A stretch of 64,000 bases of DNA from Tubulanus polymorphus (GCF_964204645.1 NC_134029.1:18494450-18558449); one strand, 5' to 3'. Counted from the first letter of the stretch, positions 46,301 to 53,745 are shown. Notes: generated by a model not told the origin, from the letters alone. Made by a program: numbers and translations.

Positions 46301-49255
46301 GAAGGGGCTTTTTTTGTGATACGACTTAATTACCTTGTACTGTAAATAGCTGTTGATATTGATCAAAACGAATTTGAAAAATGAATGCGGTTTTTATAGG
46401 ATATTGCTGAGACGAAGCAAAAGATGGCGGATGACAGGCGATCGAGAGATCGAAAAAATCGCCAGCTGTCCGAAGATCAACAACGTCAAGTGTGGATCGA
46501 AGAACAGGAAATCGAACAAGAGGAACGCGAGTTGGAATTGTTGCGTCGTGAAGAGGAACGCAAACTGAAAGAATGGGAGGAGAGGATGAAGCGTGATGCG
46601 GAGCAGAGGAAGAACGAACCGCGTCGGGATATTCATTACCAGGATCGACGAACAGCGCAAGAACCTAGGAACAATGATGGCCGAGGAGGATATTATCAAG
46701 ATCACGGAAATGGCAGAACGCAACCAGAATCTGTAATTCTAAGTAAGTTTCAATACAATCCAAATGGTAAAGTGTTGAAAATAGTCGTTTCATTAGTAAT
46801 TACAGCAGGTTTATTGCCTGATTTTTTGTAAAATGTTTTTTTCTTCTTGAAATAGATGTTTAATGTTAAATGAAAAAATTACAAAAGGTTTTCATGGCTT
46901 AGGGCATTTTTATTTAAGCAACTTGCGTACTTCACCGTCAAATTTAACCAACTCGCCATACTTGAGTATCCAACTCACCATACTCAAGTACCCAACTCAG
47001 CTCATTTATTTGGATGAGTTACCAATGCGAGTAACTCCTTTCGCATTTCAAGATGGTGCCTGTGTCTAGTGCATTCGTTGACAGATCAAAAAACAAAATG
47101 GCGGCTTTTTCAATTGCAGAAAATTCAGGTTGCGGTTCGGCCGTCGATTTGTACCACGTGATCATACGTGGATGTCAAATGCGAGTTTTTTAAATAAAAA
47201 CGCCTTTAGTTTAGATTTTTGTTATTGATTTTCTCATTGCTTTGAAATTATATCGTAGTTTTGATTCGTTGTAGGAACGTCCAGGAACGGCCCGAGCTAT
47301 TCCATGCCGACGAAAACTCGTCCGGATTCGGTGCCGAATCATGCTCAAGTATCGCGACAACCTGTTCCCAATCACCCACAACATCGGCGACCAGAATCGC
47401 TCCCTGTTCACTATCAACTCGTACGCGAATCAAACTCGCCGAACTTATCTGGTAAAAATAACTATCACGACACTAAAAAACCTTTAGTCAGTCCGAAAGG
47501 TATCATGAAACAATCTAGTAGTCCGCCGCGAAGTCCTTTAGTCAGCCGAAGAATGGACTCTCCGGGCAAAGAGCTCGTAGACGGCGTACTCAATAGTCCT
47601 CAGTTTGCCAAACGTGGTCACACTAGTCCTAACATGCGAAGTAAAAGCGCCGAACGCTTGAATAGTAAACCGTTCATTGAGAACAGCTTACAAAAACAAC
47701 AGCAGCAGCAGCAGCAGTATAGACCAGGATTTAACAACAGTCGTTCGATGCATAACTTACGCGTCGATTCGCCGTCGTCTCAAACACGCTACGATAACTC
47801 GAAAACACCGCACGGGGAAGCGATGCATCGCGAGATACAGAATCCGCAGCAGCATTGGCTGTTCGAAGAGGCCGAACGACGACGCATCGACGAACAGAGA
47901 TATAAAGAGCAACAATTGAAATACGCACAACAGCAGCAACAGCCAACTCATAGAAACGAGTCTCGAAATCATCCTCGAAACGCTAGAAACGACTCGCGTC
48001 GGTACGACGAAAGGTTATCACCAAATAAAGATCCCAGTTTAAGAAATCATTCGCCTAATAAAGATTTAGGATATCGTCCCGCTCACATGGAACAATCGAC
48101 GAAACCAGTGAATACGGTAAAAGAATACGACATGCCTCCGAAGAAACCTGTGCACTATTCCGGTCCAATTCCTGATGCTATAAAACAGACGCTTTTGCAG
48201 AGAGTTAGTTCGCCAAAATCTCCTAATCCTCCGGACTATGCGGATTATTCGCAATATCCGCAATATTCAGCCGGTTACAGTCCAAAACCTCAGCACAATC
48301 CTAGTTATTCTCAGCCGGGACAGTACAATCCTAGTTACAACACACATCCCGGTCCGAAATCATATCAAAACGTACCGCATTCCGTAGACGGGCTTGTTCG
48401 GATGTCGTCGCCGCATGTGGCTAATCGTAGTTCACCGTATAGCGGAAATAGTGCTGCCGATTTAAGAGGTTCTGCTAAAGGACCACCTAAACCACCACGA
48501 AATGTACCAGGCGGCGCCGAGGTAGAGCAAGTACTCGCTGTTAGTGGTCAACATCGATGCTGTCACTGTAACCAAGAATTAGGTAAGTGGTTTTTGCTAA
48601 AAGCTTTTCTAACTCCATACTCTAATCGAGAGAATTAGTTCTACGTAGCTTGTGGATTTGATAACGGCACTTGTTTTGAACGTTGAAAGTTGTGGCATGT
48701 GAACAGTTAAATTGTTCTGAAAATGGACGCAAAACTTGCGCACTACTTCCAATTTCTATATGTTCCATGACTGAATATTTCTTTGTGACAAGACTGATTC
48801 CAACTATCTTAAAAATCTTTTCATTTTTTTAATCTTAAGTAGTAGGCTATAGCCATGCTCGGACATGGTAAATAGATGGGTAAACAAATTTCAAATTTTA
48901 AAACCAAGATTCATTAAAGATGAAAATTAGTAAAAAATAAGAAAGCCCTGTAATTAAAATAGTACAAAGTTTTGGGCTCCAACCAGAGACCATCGTCAGG
49001 CTTGTGTAAACCTTGTGTTTTTAAACCAGATGATGTACCGGTACGTGCATGTTATATCTTTCAGGACACGGAGCAGCAATGGTTATTGAGTCTCTACAGT
49101 TGTATTATCACATGCAGTGTTTTCGATGCGTAGTGTGTCATACTCCGCTAAGCTATGGACACAACGGGGCAGACGTACGTGTTCGCGCGTCGCGGTTGCA
49201 TTGCGTAAACTGTTACAGCAACGATGAAGGTATCGAATTTATGGGAACATTCTAA
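12852..49255 (+). CDS. LMO7: LMO7/LIMCH1-like PDZ and LIM protein (whole gene, 16 exons)
   Basis: Coding exons: 12852-13343, 17048-17215, 20227-20589, 22326-22352, 23090-23210, 24327-24491, 25177-25691, 27626-27814, 29359-29830, 30476-31065, 36003-36047, 42080-42219, 45518-45635, 46400-46742, 47275-48582, 49065-49255. They total 5,247 nt with matching phases, giving 1,748 residues. Residues 351-445 form a PDZ domain (GFGFTIKGG carboxylate loop). Residues 1035-1215 are a charged coiled coil. Residues 1678-1735 are one LIM domain with ligands C1678, C1681, H1701, C1704, C1707, C1710, C1732 and C1735. PDZ followed by a terminal LIM with GAAMVIESL is the LMO7/LIMCH1 arrangement. In that family the proteins act at adherens junctions and actomyosin, and the Drosophila relative is smallish. 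Between the domains lie long Ser/Pro/Lys-rich regions likely to be disordered. The start is the first in-frame ATG after a stop at 12792. Vertebrate relatives also have an N-terminal CH domain; none was seen here, so this may be a short isoform. Orthology to LMO7 versus LIMCH1 cannot be split. Confidence 0.9.
13450..13683. repeat. Inverted-end repeat rich in GTCAGGGAA words
   Basis: GTGGCCACTTA and TAAGTGGTCACC bound a segment with AAGTCAGGGAAA repeats. Related segments: 23,900-24,160, 45,785-45,950 and 60,770-61,010. Confidence 0.5.
14155..14182. repeat. CT microsatellite
   Basis: CTCTCT run inside LMO7-like intron 1. Confidence 0.7.
14450..14765. mobile_element. MITE family 1 copy
   Basis: Ends AGCTGCAATCACAC and GTGTGATCGCGGCT, with the CCTAATTAGAGAGCAC interior. 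Lies in LMO7-like intron 1. Confidence 0.75.
14795..15000. repeat. Degenerate tandem repeat
   Basis: Three or four diverged ~60-bp units with AAGTCTCT and GGTTCGATTCC or GGTTTGAATCCC words. Confidence 0.3.
15437..15730. mobile_element. MITE family 2 copy
   Basis: Inverted ends built on GGGATTCGAACTTGATGGCA and TGCCATCAGG. Shares ACCGGGTGCACAGG-type interior words with the copies at 22.7 and 56.0 kb. The TTCGAAC word mimics a tRNA B box but there is no tRNA. Confidence 0.6.
16371..16889. mobile_element. Pogo/Tigger-type MITE with nested repeat
   Basis: Ends GTACAGTTGACCCCGCTTAA and TTAAGCGGATTTGACTGTAC form inverted repeats like pogo-type termini. A second palindromic repeat (16,599-16,780, GGTCGACTTACGAC) lies inside and is shared with 23,305-23,535. 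Confidence 0.6.
17048..17215 (+). CDS. LMO7: LMO7-like exon 2
   Basis: Encodes residues 165-220, beginning DTYLQDLSNWRDKRRKQS and ending FSEIMKER plus one residue. The NWRDKRR segment recalls the conserved WxxKR region of LMO7/LIMCH1 upstream of the PDZ. The acceptor TTTTAG is good. The donor is uncertain: the strong GTTGGT after 17211 would leave phase 2 and put a stop in the next exon, so I use the weaker GTCATT after 17215, which keeps phase 0. An unseen exon between here and 20227 could change this. Confidence 0.65.
19440..19683. repeat. Repeat built of GACCGGTCTAAATTT words
   Basis: Many copies of a short palindromic word (TTTAGACCGGTCTAAATT-like) with a GTGTGAACGCACCTTTAG right end. 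Probably a MITE that evolved by internal duplication; the left end is unclear. Confidence 0.45.
19905..20095. mobile_element. MITE family 1, internal fragment
   Basis: CCTAATTAGAGAGCGCGCTC and the following interior match the family, but both terminal repeats are missing. Confidence 0.55.
20227..20589 (+). CDS. LMO7: LMO7-like exon 3
   Basis: Encodes residues 221-341, beginning DKPAVITNSN and ending NPNRNL at a GTAAGT donor. It includes a helical stretch (EIIELLKRVAAMKAQQLRNK), an acidic Ser/Glu run, and a basic Ser-rich segment with likely phosphorylation sites (RRTSVGS, GRRRSSSE). Phase 0 at both ends. It lies 3 kb after exon 2 across repeat-filled intron. Confidence 0.8.
20645..21656. mobile_element. 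Inverted-repeat element (hAT-like ends) hosting a nested insertion
   Basis: Ends CAGGGGCGGATTTAGG and CCTAATCCGCCTCTG. A clear 8-bp duplication was not found. It is interrupted by the separate element at 20,816-21,570. Confidence 0.45.
20816..21570. mobile_element. Harbinger-like element remnant with a MADF-type ORF piece
   Basis: About 28-bp inverted ends (AAGGCTGGCCTATGTTGACA and its complement at the right), flanked by TTAA words. An ATG at 21171 opens MADDWTEDLDTKLVELWCEW and a following PSLYDVACTLYSKLN before a stop. The W-x-L-x-L-W...P.LYD pattern is the start of a MADF (Myb/SANT-like) domain, as encoded by the accessory gene of PIF/Harbinger transposons. No transposase is left. Confidence 0.6.
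21941..22069. mobile_element. MITE family 1, internally deleted copy
   Basis: Both ends are recognisable (GATCACATGGAGACGATTTG and GTGTGATCGTCGCAGC), but the copy is only ~130 bp because the middle is deleted. Confidence 0.6.
22326..22352 (+). CDS. LMO7: LMO7-like microexon 4 (27 nt)
   Basis: A 27-nt open stretch coding PGLQRQFSG sits between TTATTTCAG and GTAAGT, phase 0 on both sides, matching exons 3 and 5. Inclusion adds nine residues just before the PDZ domain; skipping keeps the frame, so it could be alternatively spliced. The call rests only on splice signals, length and phase. Confidence 0.55.
22680..22976. mobile_element. MITE family 2 copy
   Basis: Left GATTCGTACCTGATGGCAT and right CTGCCAGGGGAGGATGTA, with the AACTTGCGGCAAACCTGCGC interior. 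In LMO7-like intron 4, between the microexon and the PDZ. Confidence 0.6.
23090..23210 (+). CDS. LMO7: LMO7-like exon 5 (PDZ, first half)
   Basis: Encodes residues 351-390, KYEDKEIQLKQN and then SDGFGFTIKGGIDQLLPILV. The GFGF motif is the PDZ carboxylate-binding loop, followed by strand B. The acceptor is TTTCAG and the donor GTACGT, phase 1. The PDZ is split inside the turn after the NIIEG motif, and exon 6 continues it. Confidence 0.9.
23305..23535. repeat. Palindromic repeat shared with 16.6 kb
   Basis: CTCAGGTCGACTTACGAC at the left and GCGATCGTAAGCACACTC at the right, with AGTCATGTGATGCA and CGCTGATTGGCTAC inside, all matching the 16.6-kb copy. Confidence 0.55.
23727..23869. repeat. Palindromic MITE-like repeat
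   Basis: GCTCAAAAGTTGGTTAGAAT at the left and its diverged complement at the right. Copies also at 44,897-45,029 and, diverged, 49,530-49,626. Confidence 0.55.
24327..24491 (+). CDS. LMO7: LMO7-like exon 6 (PDZ, second half)
   Basis: Encodes residues 391-445. It continues the PDZ with GSTADDADICEGDELLYVNG, then an alpha-B helix and the closing strand LNIKLRRFENAR. The G-D-x-L-x-x-V-N-G pattern is diagnostic of PDZ domains. It starts after TTTCTAG and ends before GTAAGT, phase 1. Confidence 0.92.
24540..24625. mobile_element. MITE family 2 fragment
   Basis: GGCAGGGATTCGAACCTGAT matches the left end only. Confidence 0.45.
25177..25691 (+). CDS. LMO7: LMO7-like exon 7 (linker)
   Basis: Encodes residues 446-617. 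It begins KKSSTTVPPILPPTQAQ, then has an Asp run (SDDDDDFDKGEDD) and a Pro-rich segment (RVPPSVPPKPSLKSS) that looks like an SH3-type ligand. It ends TAEIIMPTSM before GTAAGA, phase 0. No domain is recognised; the composition suggests a flexible linker after the PDZ. Confidence 0.85.
26100..27130. promoter_or_regulatory. CpG-rich, repeat-poor intronic block
   Basis: About 1 kb of intron 7 (between exons 7 and 8) with dense CpG words and none of the repeat families of the window. No exon with good borders was found in it. It may be an intronic regulatory element or a further alternative start; no motif decides. Confidence 0.3.
27626..27814 (+). CDS. LMO7: LMO7-like exon 8 (acidic segment)
   Basis: Encodes residues 618-680: an Ala/Pro/Thr start, then a strongly acidic helix (ERLEREIMDKLELEENLEEE). 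Acceptor AATTAG and donor GTATGC, both phase 0. It is likely a short coiled-coil or helical spacer. Confidence 0.8.
28782..28946. mobile_element. Small pogo-like MITE
   Basis: TACAGTAAAATTTACTTGAG and GGTAAGTTTTACTGTA are inverted ends; 165 bp, no coding content. Confidence 0.5.
29359..29830 (+). CDS. LMO7: LMO7-like exon 9
   Basis: Encodes residues 681-838. It begins TLKTPLQRARRSLSLDSGRS, with a basophilic kinase-type motif RRSLSLDS. Three related short repeats follow: FSFLEKF, LPFLDKYLK and FTFLDTLQ, each an F/L-x-F-L-E/D core roughly 40 residues apart. These repeats may be binding motifs; that is inferred from repetition only. The donor GTAAAG leaves phase 1. Confidence 0.82.
29878..30136. 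mobile_element. MITE family 1 copy
   Basis: Begins GCGATCACACTGAGAC and ends GTATGATCGCGGCT, with TTAGAGAGCGTGTTC inside. It starts 48 bp after LMO7-like exon 9, in the intron. Confidence 0.68.
30476..31065 (+). CDS. LMO7: LMO7-like exon 10
   Basis: Encodes residues 838-1034. It starts with a conserved-looking ALWARVESQMSAAPMG motif, continues through a Lys/Ser/Asn-rich disordered part, and ends with RWDPASLQEEKRKREQW leading into a coiled coil. LMO7/LIMCH1 proteins carry a similar charged helix between PDZ and LIM. Acceptor TTTTTCAG and donor GTAGGT, phase 0. Confidence 0.85.
35186..35215 (+). repeat. Short fragment of the 8.4-kb PLE end
   Basis: AACCTCATTTTCTAATGAGT matches the PLE arm at 8462-8481. 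No ribozyme core remains. Confidence 0.45.
35300..35403. repeat. Palindromic repeat related to 0.9 kb
   Basis: GGGCCTGGTTTTATAGAC and GTTCTATATGACTGGGCCC with GGGGTTAACCC between. Confidence 0.5.
35640..35790 (+). repeat. tRNA-like B-box fragment
   Basis: GGGTTCGAATCCCACTACAA resembles the T-arm of a tRNA, but no matching 5' half is present. Probably a SINE or tRNA pseudogene remnant. Confidence 0.3.
36003..36047 (+). CDS. LMO7: LMO7-like short exon 11 (45 nt)
   Basis: A 45-nt exon coding ELLEKEQALHKSEEE between TTTTATAG and GTCAGT, phase 0 both sides. The heptad-like pattern continues the coiled coil from exon 10 into exon 12. Because it is symmetric in phase it could be skipped without breaking the frame. 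Confidence 0.7.
36376..36587. mobile_element. MITE family 1 copy
   Basis: AGCCGTGATCACAC to GTGTAATCACGGCT with AAA on both sides (36373-36375 and 36588-36590). Reverse orientation (CGCGCTCTCTAATTAGG). Confidence 0.75.
36768..36924. mobile_element. Small pogo-like MITE
   Basis: TACAGTAGACTTCGCCTAAC at the left and a diverged complement AAGGCGAGCTTTACTTTA at the right. Confidence 0.5.
37780..38510 (+). promoter_or_regulatory. Candidate internal promoter (CpG-rich block)
   Basis: A run rich in CpG (many CGC, TCG and CGA words) inside the 6-kb intron after exon 11, free of the repeat families that fill the rest of the intron. It immediately precedes the possible first exon at 38511. Another reading would be an enhancer or an unannotated noncoding exon. 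Confidence 0.4.
38511..38624 (+). CDS. Possible alternative first exon of the LMO7-like gene
   Basis: An ATG opens a 38-codon frame ending at a GTATGT donor in phase 0, which fits directly onto exon 12 at 42080. The peptide begins MKNCKFQCMCHLCRTGFKHQ and has a cluster of four Cys followed by three His, which could be metal-binding. Upstream 37,780-38,510 is CpG-rich and nearly repeat-free, as at the main promoter. It would give a short isoform with coiled coil and LIM but no PDZ. No transcript evidence is available. Confidence 0.45.
40943..41386. mobile_element. MITE family 1, long diverged copy
   Basis: Ends AGTCGCGATTACGC and TGTGATTGCGGCT; 444 bp, longer than the usual ~270 bp. The middle is not shared with other copies, suggesting an insertion or a related subfamily. 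Confidence 0.55.
41640..41900. repeat. Imperfect tandem duplication (~180 bp)
   Basis: GGTGGCAACCTTAGACATTC near 41,655 and GGTGGCAACGTAAGACATTG near 41,849, followed by related TATACCA words. Confidence 0.4.
42080..42219 (+). CDS. LMO7: LMO7-like exon 12
   Basis: Encodes residues 1050-1096, beginning EQEEADRSHRQIKDVEDS and then KLLLLKTGAAPDVVIRS. It extends the coiled coil. Acceptor TATATAG and donor GTAATT, phase 2. It is the first exon downstream of the possible internal promoter near 38 kb, and its phase-0 start fits that alternative exon. Confidence 0.82.
43745..43885 (+). mobile_element. SINE-like fragment
   Basis: Contains CCCTGAGCAAGACACTTATCC and a following CTCATTGCCTGTCTTCACC, a conserved SINE-type core. 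The same core is on the minus strand at 61,010-61,140. It is just downstream of the antisense GPCR remnant. Confidence 0.5.
43930..44705 (-). pseudogene. Broken rhodopsin-family (class A) GPCR, antisense in an LMO7-like intron
   Basis: Reading the minus strand from 44705 down shows pieces in GPCR order. TM2-like ANYLIVLSLSDF lies near 44,660-44,700. After a frame change comes a TM3 that starts with its conserved Cys and runs to NSSWLIVAISLERAAVVLFP (44,333-44,617). The ISLERA segment is the DRY-type motif. TM4 and a loop end in a stop near 44,333. TM5-like LPFSLIILSNSVIIV is in another frame, then one in-frame stop, then TM6-like IMLVTVSLAFAIFILPG from about 44,125. TM7 is not convincing. At least two frame changes and two stops mean it is not functional. 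It appears intronless. The ligand class cannot be told; similarity to peptide-receptor-like invertebrate GPCRs is only an impression. Confidence 0.75.
44897..45029. repeat. Palindromic MITE-like repeat
   Basis: GCTCAAAAGTTGGTTAAAGA and CTAACCAACTTTTTTTGGGC, the same family as 23.7 kb. Confidence 0.5.
45518..45635 (+). CDS. LMO7: LMO7-like exon 13
   Basis: Encodes residues 1096-1135, a highly charged stretch (KKRQLDYERRRRIDEQKRK) of the coiled coil. The acceptor ATGGCAG and donor GTAAGT give phases 2 and 0, matching the neighbours. Confidence 0.82.
46400..46742 (+). CDS. LMO7: LMO7-like exon 14 (coiled coil)
   Basis: Encodes residues 1136-1250. The main part is an Arg/Glu-rich single helix (IEEQEIEQEERELELLRREE and on), followed by a polar tail. 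Acceptor TTTATAG and donor GTAAGT, phase 1. An open frame starting at the Met inside this exon (46424) is only part of it. Confidence 0.87.
47275..48582 (+). CDS. LMO7: LMO7-like exon 15 (long, ends in first LIM cysteines)
   Basis: The largest exon, residues 1250-1686. It is disordered and rich in Ser, Pro, Asn, Gln and Tyr, with short Gln runs (47696-47717 and 47928-47942) and Tyr/Pro repeats near SYSQPGQYNPSYNTHPG. A Pro-rich KGPPKPPRN motif sits just before the LIM domain. The exon ends HRCCHCNQEL, giving C1678 and C1681 of the LIM zinc site. Acceptor TTGTAG and donor GTAAGT, phase 1. The antisense and other-frame reading frames here are shadows. Confidence 0.92.
48955..49005 (-). ncRNA. 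Decayed hammerhead-like motif, family D
   Basis: Minus strand: CTGACGA (plus 48993-48999), one extra T, stem II GGTCTC/GGAGCC with mismatches, then CAAA where GAAA is expected, and ACTTTGTACTATTTTAATT. It lies in the last intron of the LMO7-like gene. It is a relic. Confidence 0.4.
49065..49255 (+). CDS. LMO7: LMO7-like exon 16 (LIM domain, stop)
   Basis: Encodes residues 1686-1748 and the TAA stop. It carries GHGAAMVIESLQLYYHMQC, then FRCVVC and LHCVNC, so the remaining six LIM ligands (H1701, C1704, C1707, C1710, C1732, C1735) are all present. It ends EGIEFMGTF. The acceptor is ATCTTTCAG. Similarity to the LMO7/LIMCH1 LIM domain is the strongest family evidence in the gene. Confidence 0.95.
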
Positions 49256-49263
49256 CCACCAAT

Positions 49264-49280
49264 GTGTGTGTGTGTGTGTC
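49264..49280. repeat. TG microsatellite in the probable 3' UTR
   Basis: A short TG run 9 bp after the LMO7-like stop codon. Confidence 0.7.
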
Positions 49281-49529
49281 TTTGACTTCTCACTATGGCC
49301 TCAGGTATTATCAGTTAGACTAACCAGCTTTTATTTGGTCGACGCATGACTCTTTAAAGGACACAACAGCATTTAAACTTCATATTCAAAGAATGTGTTA
49401 TAATTATTGCAAGTTGAATGTGGAAATTGGCACATATCTTAACTGTGTTAGAATGCATATGTATTTGATATTCATTCTTAATTGCTGATTTTCTTGCATA
49501 ATTCAAATATACAGACAATCAGCACTTAA

Positions 49530-49626
49530 GGTGGCACAAAGTAAGTTTTCTTTGAATACCATGGTAATATGAAACCTTTCACTATTACCATGGTCAACAT
49601 TGAACATACTTTGAGTAACTGACCCA
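49530..49626. repeat. Short diverged palindromic repeat
   Basis: AATACCATGGTAATATGAAA and ATTACCATGGTCAACATTG arms; ends in the CTGACCC word also seen beside the related repeats. Confidence 0.35.
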
Positions 49627-49808
49627 GATTTACATCAGTACTGCCTTGAAATACTTCAAAATTACTTCACTATTTCACCGCACTTAATTTCCTATCCAGT
49701 TGTTTGATTTGTTATACACTTATAATGATTTCGATAAATACGCAAGTATTATATGTAAATTTATTCATGATTACTACACCACATTAATACATATATACAG
49801 TGGTTTGA

Positions 49809-49814
49809 AATAAA
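49809..49814 (+). terminator. Candidate poly(A) signal of the LMO7-like gene
   Basis: AATAAA about 550 bp after the stop codon. Other AATAAA words occur further downstream (e.g. near 51,835), so the true 3' end is not fixed. A TG run at 49264-49280 lies just after the stop. Confidence 0.3.
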
Positions 49815-50161
49815 CGAGTCATGCGCCTTTCAAAACCACTTCGGCTCAAAAGCAAACCCCTCCTTTCCGACCAAAGGTAAATTCTCTTTAAAACATGCTA
49901 ATCTGATCATCTGTCACCTACTAGCCATCTGCACTAATACATCGTTATACCTGTAGACATTTAGTTGTTATAATTAAATATTTCCCTGCTTATATTATCA
50001 TGAATGCATAAAGCTTCGTAAATAATATCATCATCAATGCAGATATGTGAAATAATTGATTTCTTCTAAATCTAAAGCTAGGACATCTACTGTGTCTACT
50101 TGCTGATATGATCGATTAGATAATTTCTTTGGGTAGTGTCTTAGGGGATGTTTTGAACATC

Positions 50162-50439
50162 AGCCACGATGACATGAGCATTTTTGACCCGGGCCAATGT
50201 TGGCCCGACCAAAAATGTGGGACATGGCCAGAGCCAAATTTTAGCACGAGATAAATGATTGCGTTTAAATTGCAACTGGTACCAGAAATGACCCACTTCG
50301 CTTTGTTTAAGCATTGTTTAGTATCAAGTGAGTTGTTTGCGTGTGAGCAAGCTCTCTTATTAGGCATGGGCCAAATTTGGCTCGAGCCTGATCCTTGCCA
50401 ATTTGGCCCGGACCAAATCGTCTCTGTGTGATCGCGGCT
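50162..50439. mobile_element. MITE family 1 copy
   Basis: AGCCACGATGACATG to GTGTGATCGCGGCT with ATC duplicated on both sides (50159-50161 and 50440-50442). Between the LMO7-like gene and PSMF1. Confidence 0.75.
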
Positions 50440-53400
50440 ATCATATCCTCCTTGGAAAATTTTTAGGCATGCTATTTGTACTGTTATTATATGTAATGAT
50501 CAATCTTCTGCCTGGCCAACCCTCCTTCCAATTTTCAATCGCCCGGACACCAATCATCCCATGTATTCAGGACTTCACCTCAGAAATTATACTTGCGATT
50601 GGACTATAAACGTCAGACTTCCACACTTTGAAAGAGTGATCACAATAATGGGTTCCAGGCTGCAGATTGAACATTTGAATACACTCTTAGCTTTAAATAA
50701 TCTCTCACAGTACCTTCCAATCATTGTAATTATATTGACAATGAATTAATAACCATTTAATTAAGTAGTGAAATTCTAGAATCTGAGAATAACTGTTTCA
50801 TGCAAACCATTTTGTTTCAGGAATTAAATACAGCAAAGTGTGACTGACATTTCAAACTTAATTCATTGATCTTCAAAAAAATGTGGAAAATGAAGATCAT
50901 CCCATCCGCTGGGGCTGGAAAGTTGTTCCGTTAAAATCTAATCTATGAAGGAAGACCTAACTGTTTGCTACCTCGTTGGTGTAAAATGTTGTGCTAAGTG
51001 ATTGCTAACTCATAACAATAAGTAACCTGCAGCATCGTGTAAATTTACTTAGGTATAAACAAGCATAATATATTTGAAATATCTTTTGTGAAAAAATTTA
51101 ATTTCAATGTAAATATCTTTTCACTCTGTGAATATAGCTATAAGGGGTCATTCTTTGGAGGGGCCATTTGTAAAGTAATTACGCGACATGGAGGAGGTTG
51201 GTAAAAAAATTGGTCACTTTTCCTTAAGTACATGATGCGTGATGTAACGTTCATGGGGGAAGGTGTTGAAATCAGCAAAATTGTGCATATATGAATGGCT
51301 CCTCTGAAATCACATACGAAGATAAGGGATTGGCAATTTGCTTGACCCCTAAGAGATATAGGATAAATATGACATTGTAGAACTTCATATAGAATTTGTA
51401 AATATATTTAGAATATGACTTTGAAAAATCTTGGCAAGAGCAGTAAAGCTTACTTCGACTTGAATCTTTCTCGACGAATTCTTTTGTCTGAATCCATAAA
51501 ATACAAAGTTGTACGATGAACATGTAAACTGCATTCCGAGATGGTAGAATTCAAATTAAGTAGGCTTTACTTTTAGGCTATTACGCTAAACAGTATATTG
51601 GTGGTCACAGTTTTATTCAATGAAACATTTTGGTGGATTTTGTTCTTTTTTATGCATTGTCATGTAAGACACAGATGCGCAGCTGTATCGATTGTGGTAT
51701 CGATGATAATACGTGTCATTTTGAACATTGAATCACCTGTTTGCTGCAGATACATCTGCATAGCTGATACAGGCCTATGTTTTCCTGTACATAAATGTAA
51801 ATATTCCTGATGAAATTTAGATGCTACACTCGTAATAAAAAGAGAAAACCATCATCATCAGTTCCACAGTTGACGACCTGTATTCTCCATTTTACTGGTG
51901 AAATATCTTGATAAGCATAACTATTTCACTCTGATAAAAATGATGAACAGCCTAGTAATCAATTCAACATATCATGGTTTAGATTTGTGACATCAGAGTT
52001 CCAATAGTCTTGTCAAGAATTAAGTCCCTTTTACCCTCAACTGTGTCACATCTGTGGAACAACCTATTTTATAGGCGAGTTTTAACCTTCGGGTTACCTC
52101 AATTGAAAGAAGTTTAATCTGGCCTTTGATGTTGTGAGTGTTTTAACTCTTTGAGTTCAAATAAGCTCATTCAAATATTTTAACTCAATCTTACAGTCAA
52201 ACTTAAAACTGCATTACTGGGGCCAGGGCACAAATTCAAACACGGATATTTTCGTGCATATCTAGATGAAGTAAACATATCTTTTATGGTACAATGTTAA
52301 GACATACATAGCTCAATAATGAATTGTTTTATGGTGGACTGTTATACGTTGCTGTTTGGTATTCTTTTGAGTACAGTTATATATATATATATGATTATAC
52401 TATTATTCTATAAATCAAGTCTTAATCCGGCCGACACAACATTTACGCAAAAAATCCATCCTTTATCAAGTAATTGTCACTTACAATTATGTTTTATATA
52501 GTATAGGAAGAATTCCATTGTTGACAATTAGTACAGAATGCTTTTAGTGATAAATCCGATTAATGTTTTATGAAATTATGTTTTTATGATTTTTGAGTGA
52601 TCCCACAACTCTTCAAATTTGTGTTGTATGGGAAACCGGGTTTAAAGCGGATCAGTTGAGACTGACGATTTGTCTGTGGTGTGTGAAAGATCCCAATGAA
52701 AACATTGTATTCTAATATACATTAATGTATTGATGGATTGGAAATAATGTCCGAAAAATATCAAAATCCACCGAATAAACTAATCCAGATTAAAAAGGGT
52801 TTACTCTTAAAGATTAATTACTTTTGCCCGGTGTGTATTAAAAATTAGATGCATATTTATATTTTCGGAAGTACTGGTATCTATAAAAATCATTGTTCAC
52901 AATTTAAAGGTTAAATGAAATTCATCTTGATGCGTCATCTGTCCAAATAATTCCCTCCCAAATAAATGCAAGCACCTTCTCTTACAAATGGAGCAGAGTA
53001 TTTGCCCGTGTGCAATTGATAAATTATAGGCTTATATTTTGTAATATTGTATATGACGTAAATAAACTTATTGAAGTACTTTACATTCATATCTTCTTTC
53101 ATTGATTCAATTATTGATAAGGATTTATGAAGATGAGGGAAGAATTGCAAAATAAAGCCGAAACACATGGTGCTCCTTATCAAGGACGGGCAACCAAAAC
53201 TTTTGGAATTTCAATTGGAAAATGGACTTGAAACACTGTCGCCATGTTTTCACTTCGCAAATGAGCACTCAATTTGCTATTTTTCTGACAGAAATGTTGC
53301 AACTTTCTGTTAGTCTTTCTGGACTGTTAGACTCGAACTATTCATGATTGGCTTTTTGAAAGGACAATTATTCATGGGCTGTGCATACATCTTCATGTCT

Positions 53401-53553
53401 GAATGAACAATTTGACTGGGTCATTTCCACTCTAAAATTCAGTATGTTTTCAGACAAGGTCAAGTGCTAATTTGATGAATAGGGCATCGGATATGATATA
53501 ATATAATTTTATTGAATTGAATTGCCTATGATTGAAAATCTTCCTTCTTCGAC
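50440..53553. other. Intergenic region between the LMO7-like gene and PSMF1
   Basis: AT-rich, with no recognised exon or repeat family beyond short words. PSMF1 has no obvious CpG-rich promoter directly upstream of 53,554. Confidence 0.45.
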
Positions 53554-53745
53554 ATGGTACATATTGGAAATTCAATTCAATTCATTAATGGAATGATGAG
53601 TGATGAACTGGAATACGGCCGTGGCTTGGAAGTTCTATTTTCTGCGGCCAAAAATCAATTGAAATCGCCGATCGACGCGTTAATTCTTTATCTACACAAC
53701 AACCTGATAAACCATGGGTTTAAATGCGCTGGTACCGGTGAAGAG
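53554..53745 (+). CDS. PSMF1: PSMF1 exon 1
   Basis: Encodes residues 1-64, including GRGLEVLFSAAKNQLKSPID and an amphipathic helix ALILYLHNNLINHGF, the first part of the FP domain. Donor GTAAGC, phase 0. The first 13-14 residues may be 5' UTR if the Met at 53593 or 53596 is used. Confidence 0.9.

Noticed and set aside
47677-48263. Frames on other strands over exon 15
   Set aside because: Shadows of the long exon; they reflect Gln-run codons read out of frame.
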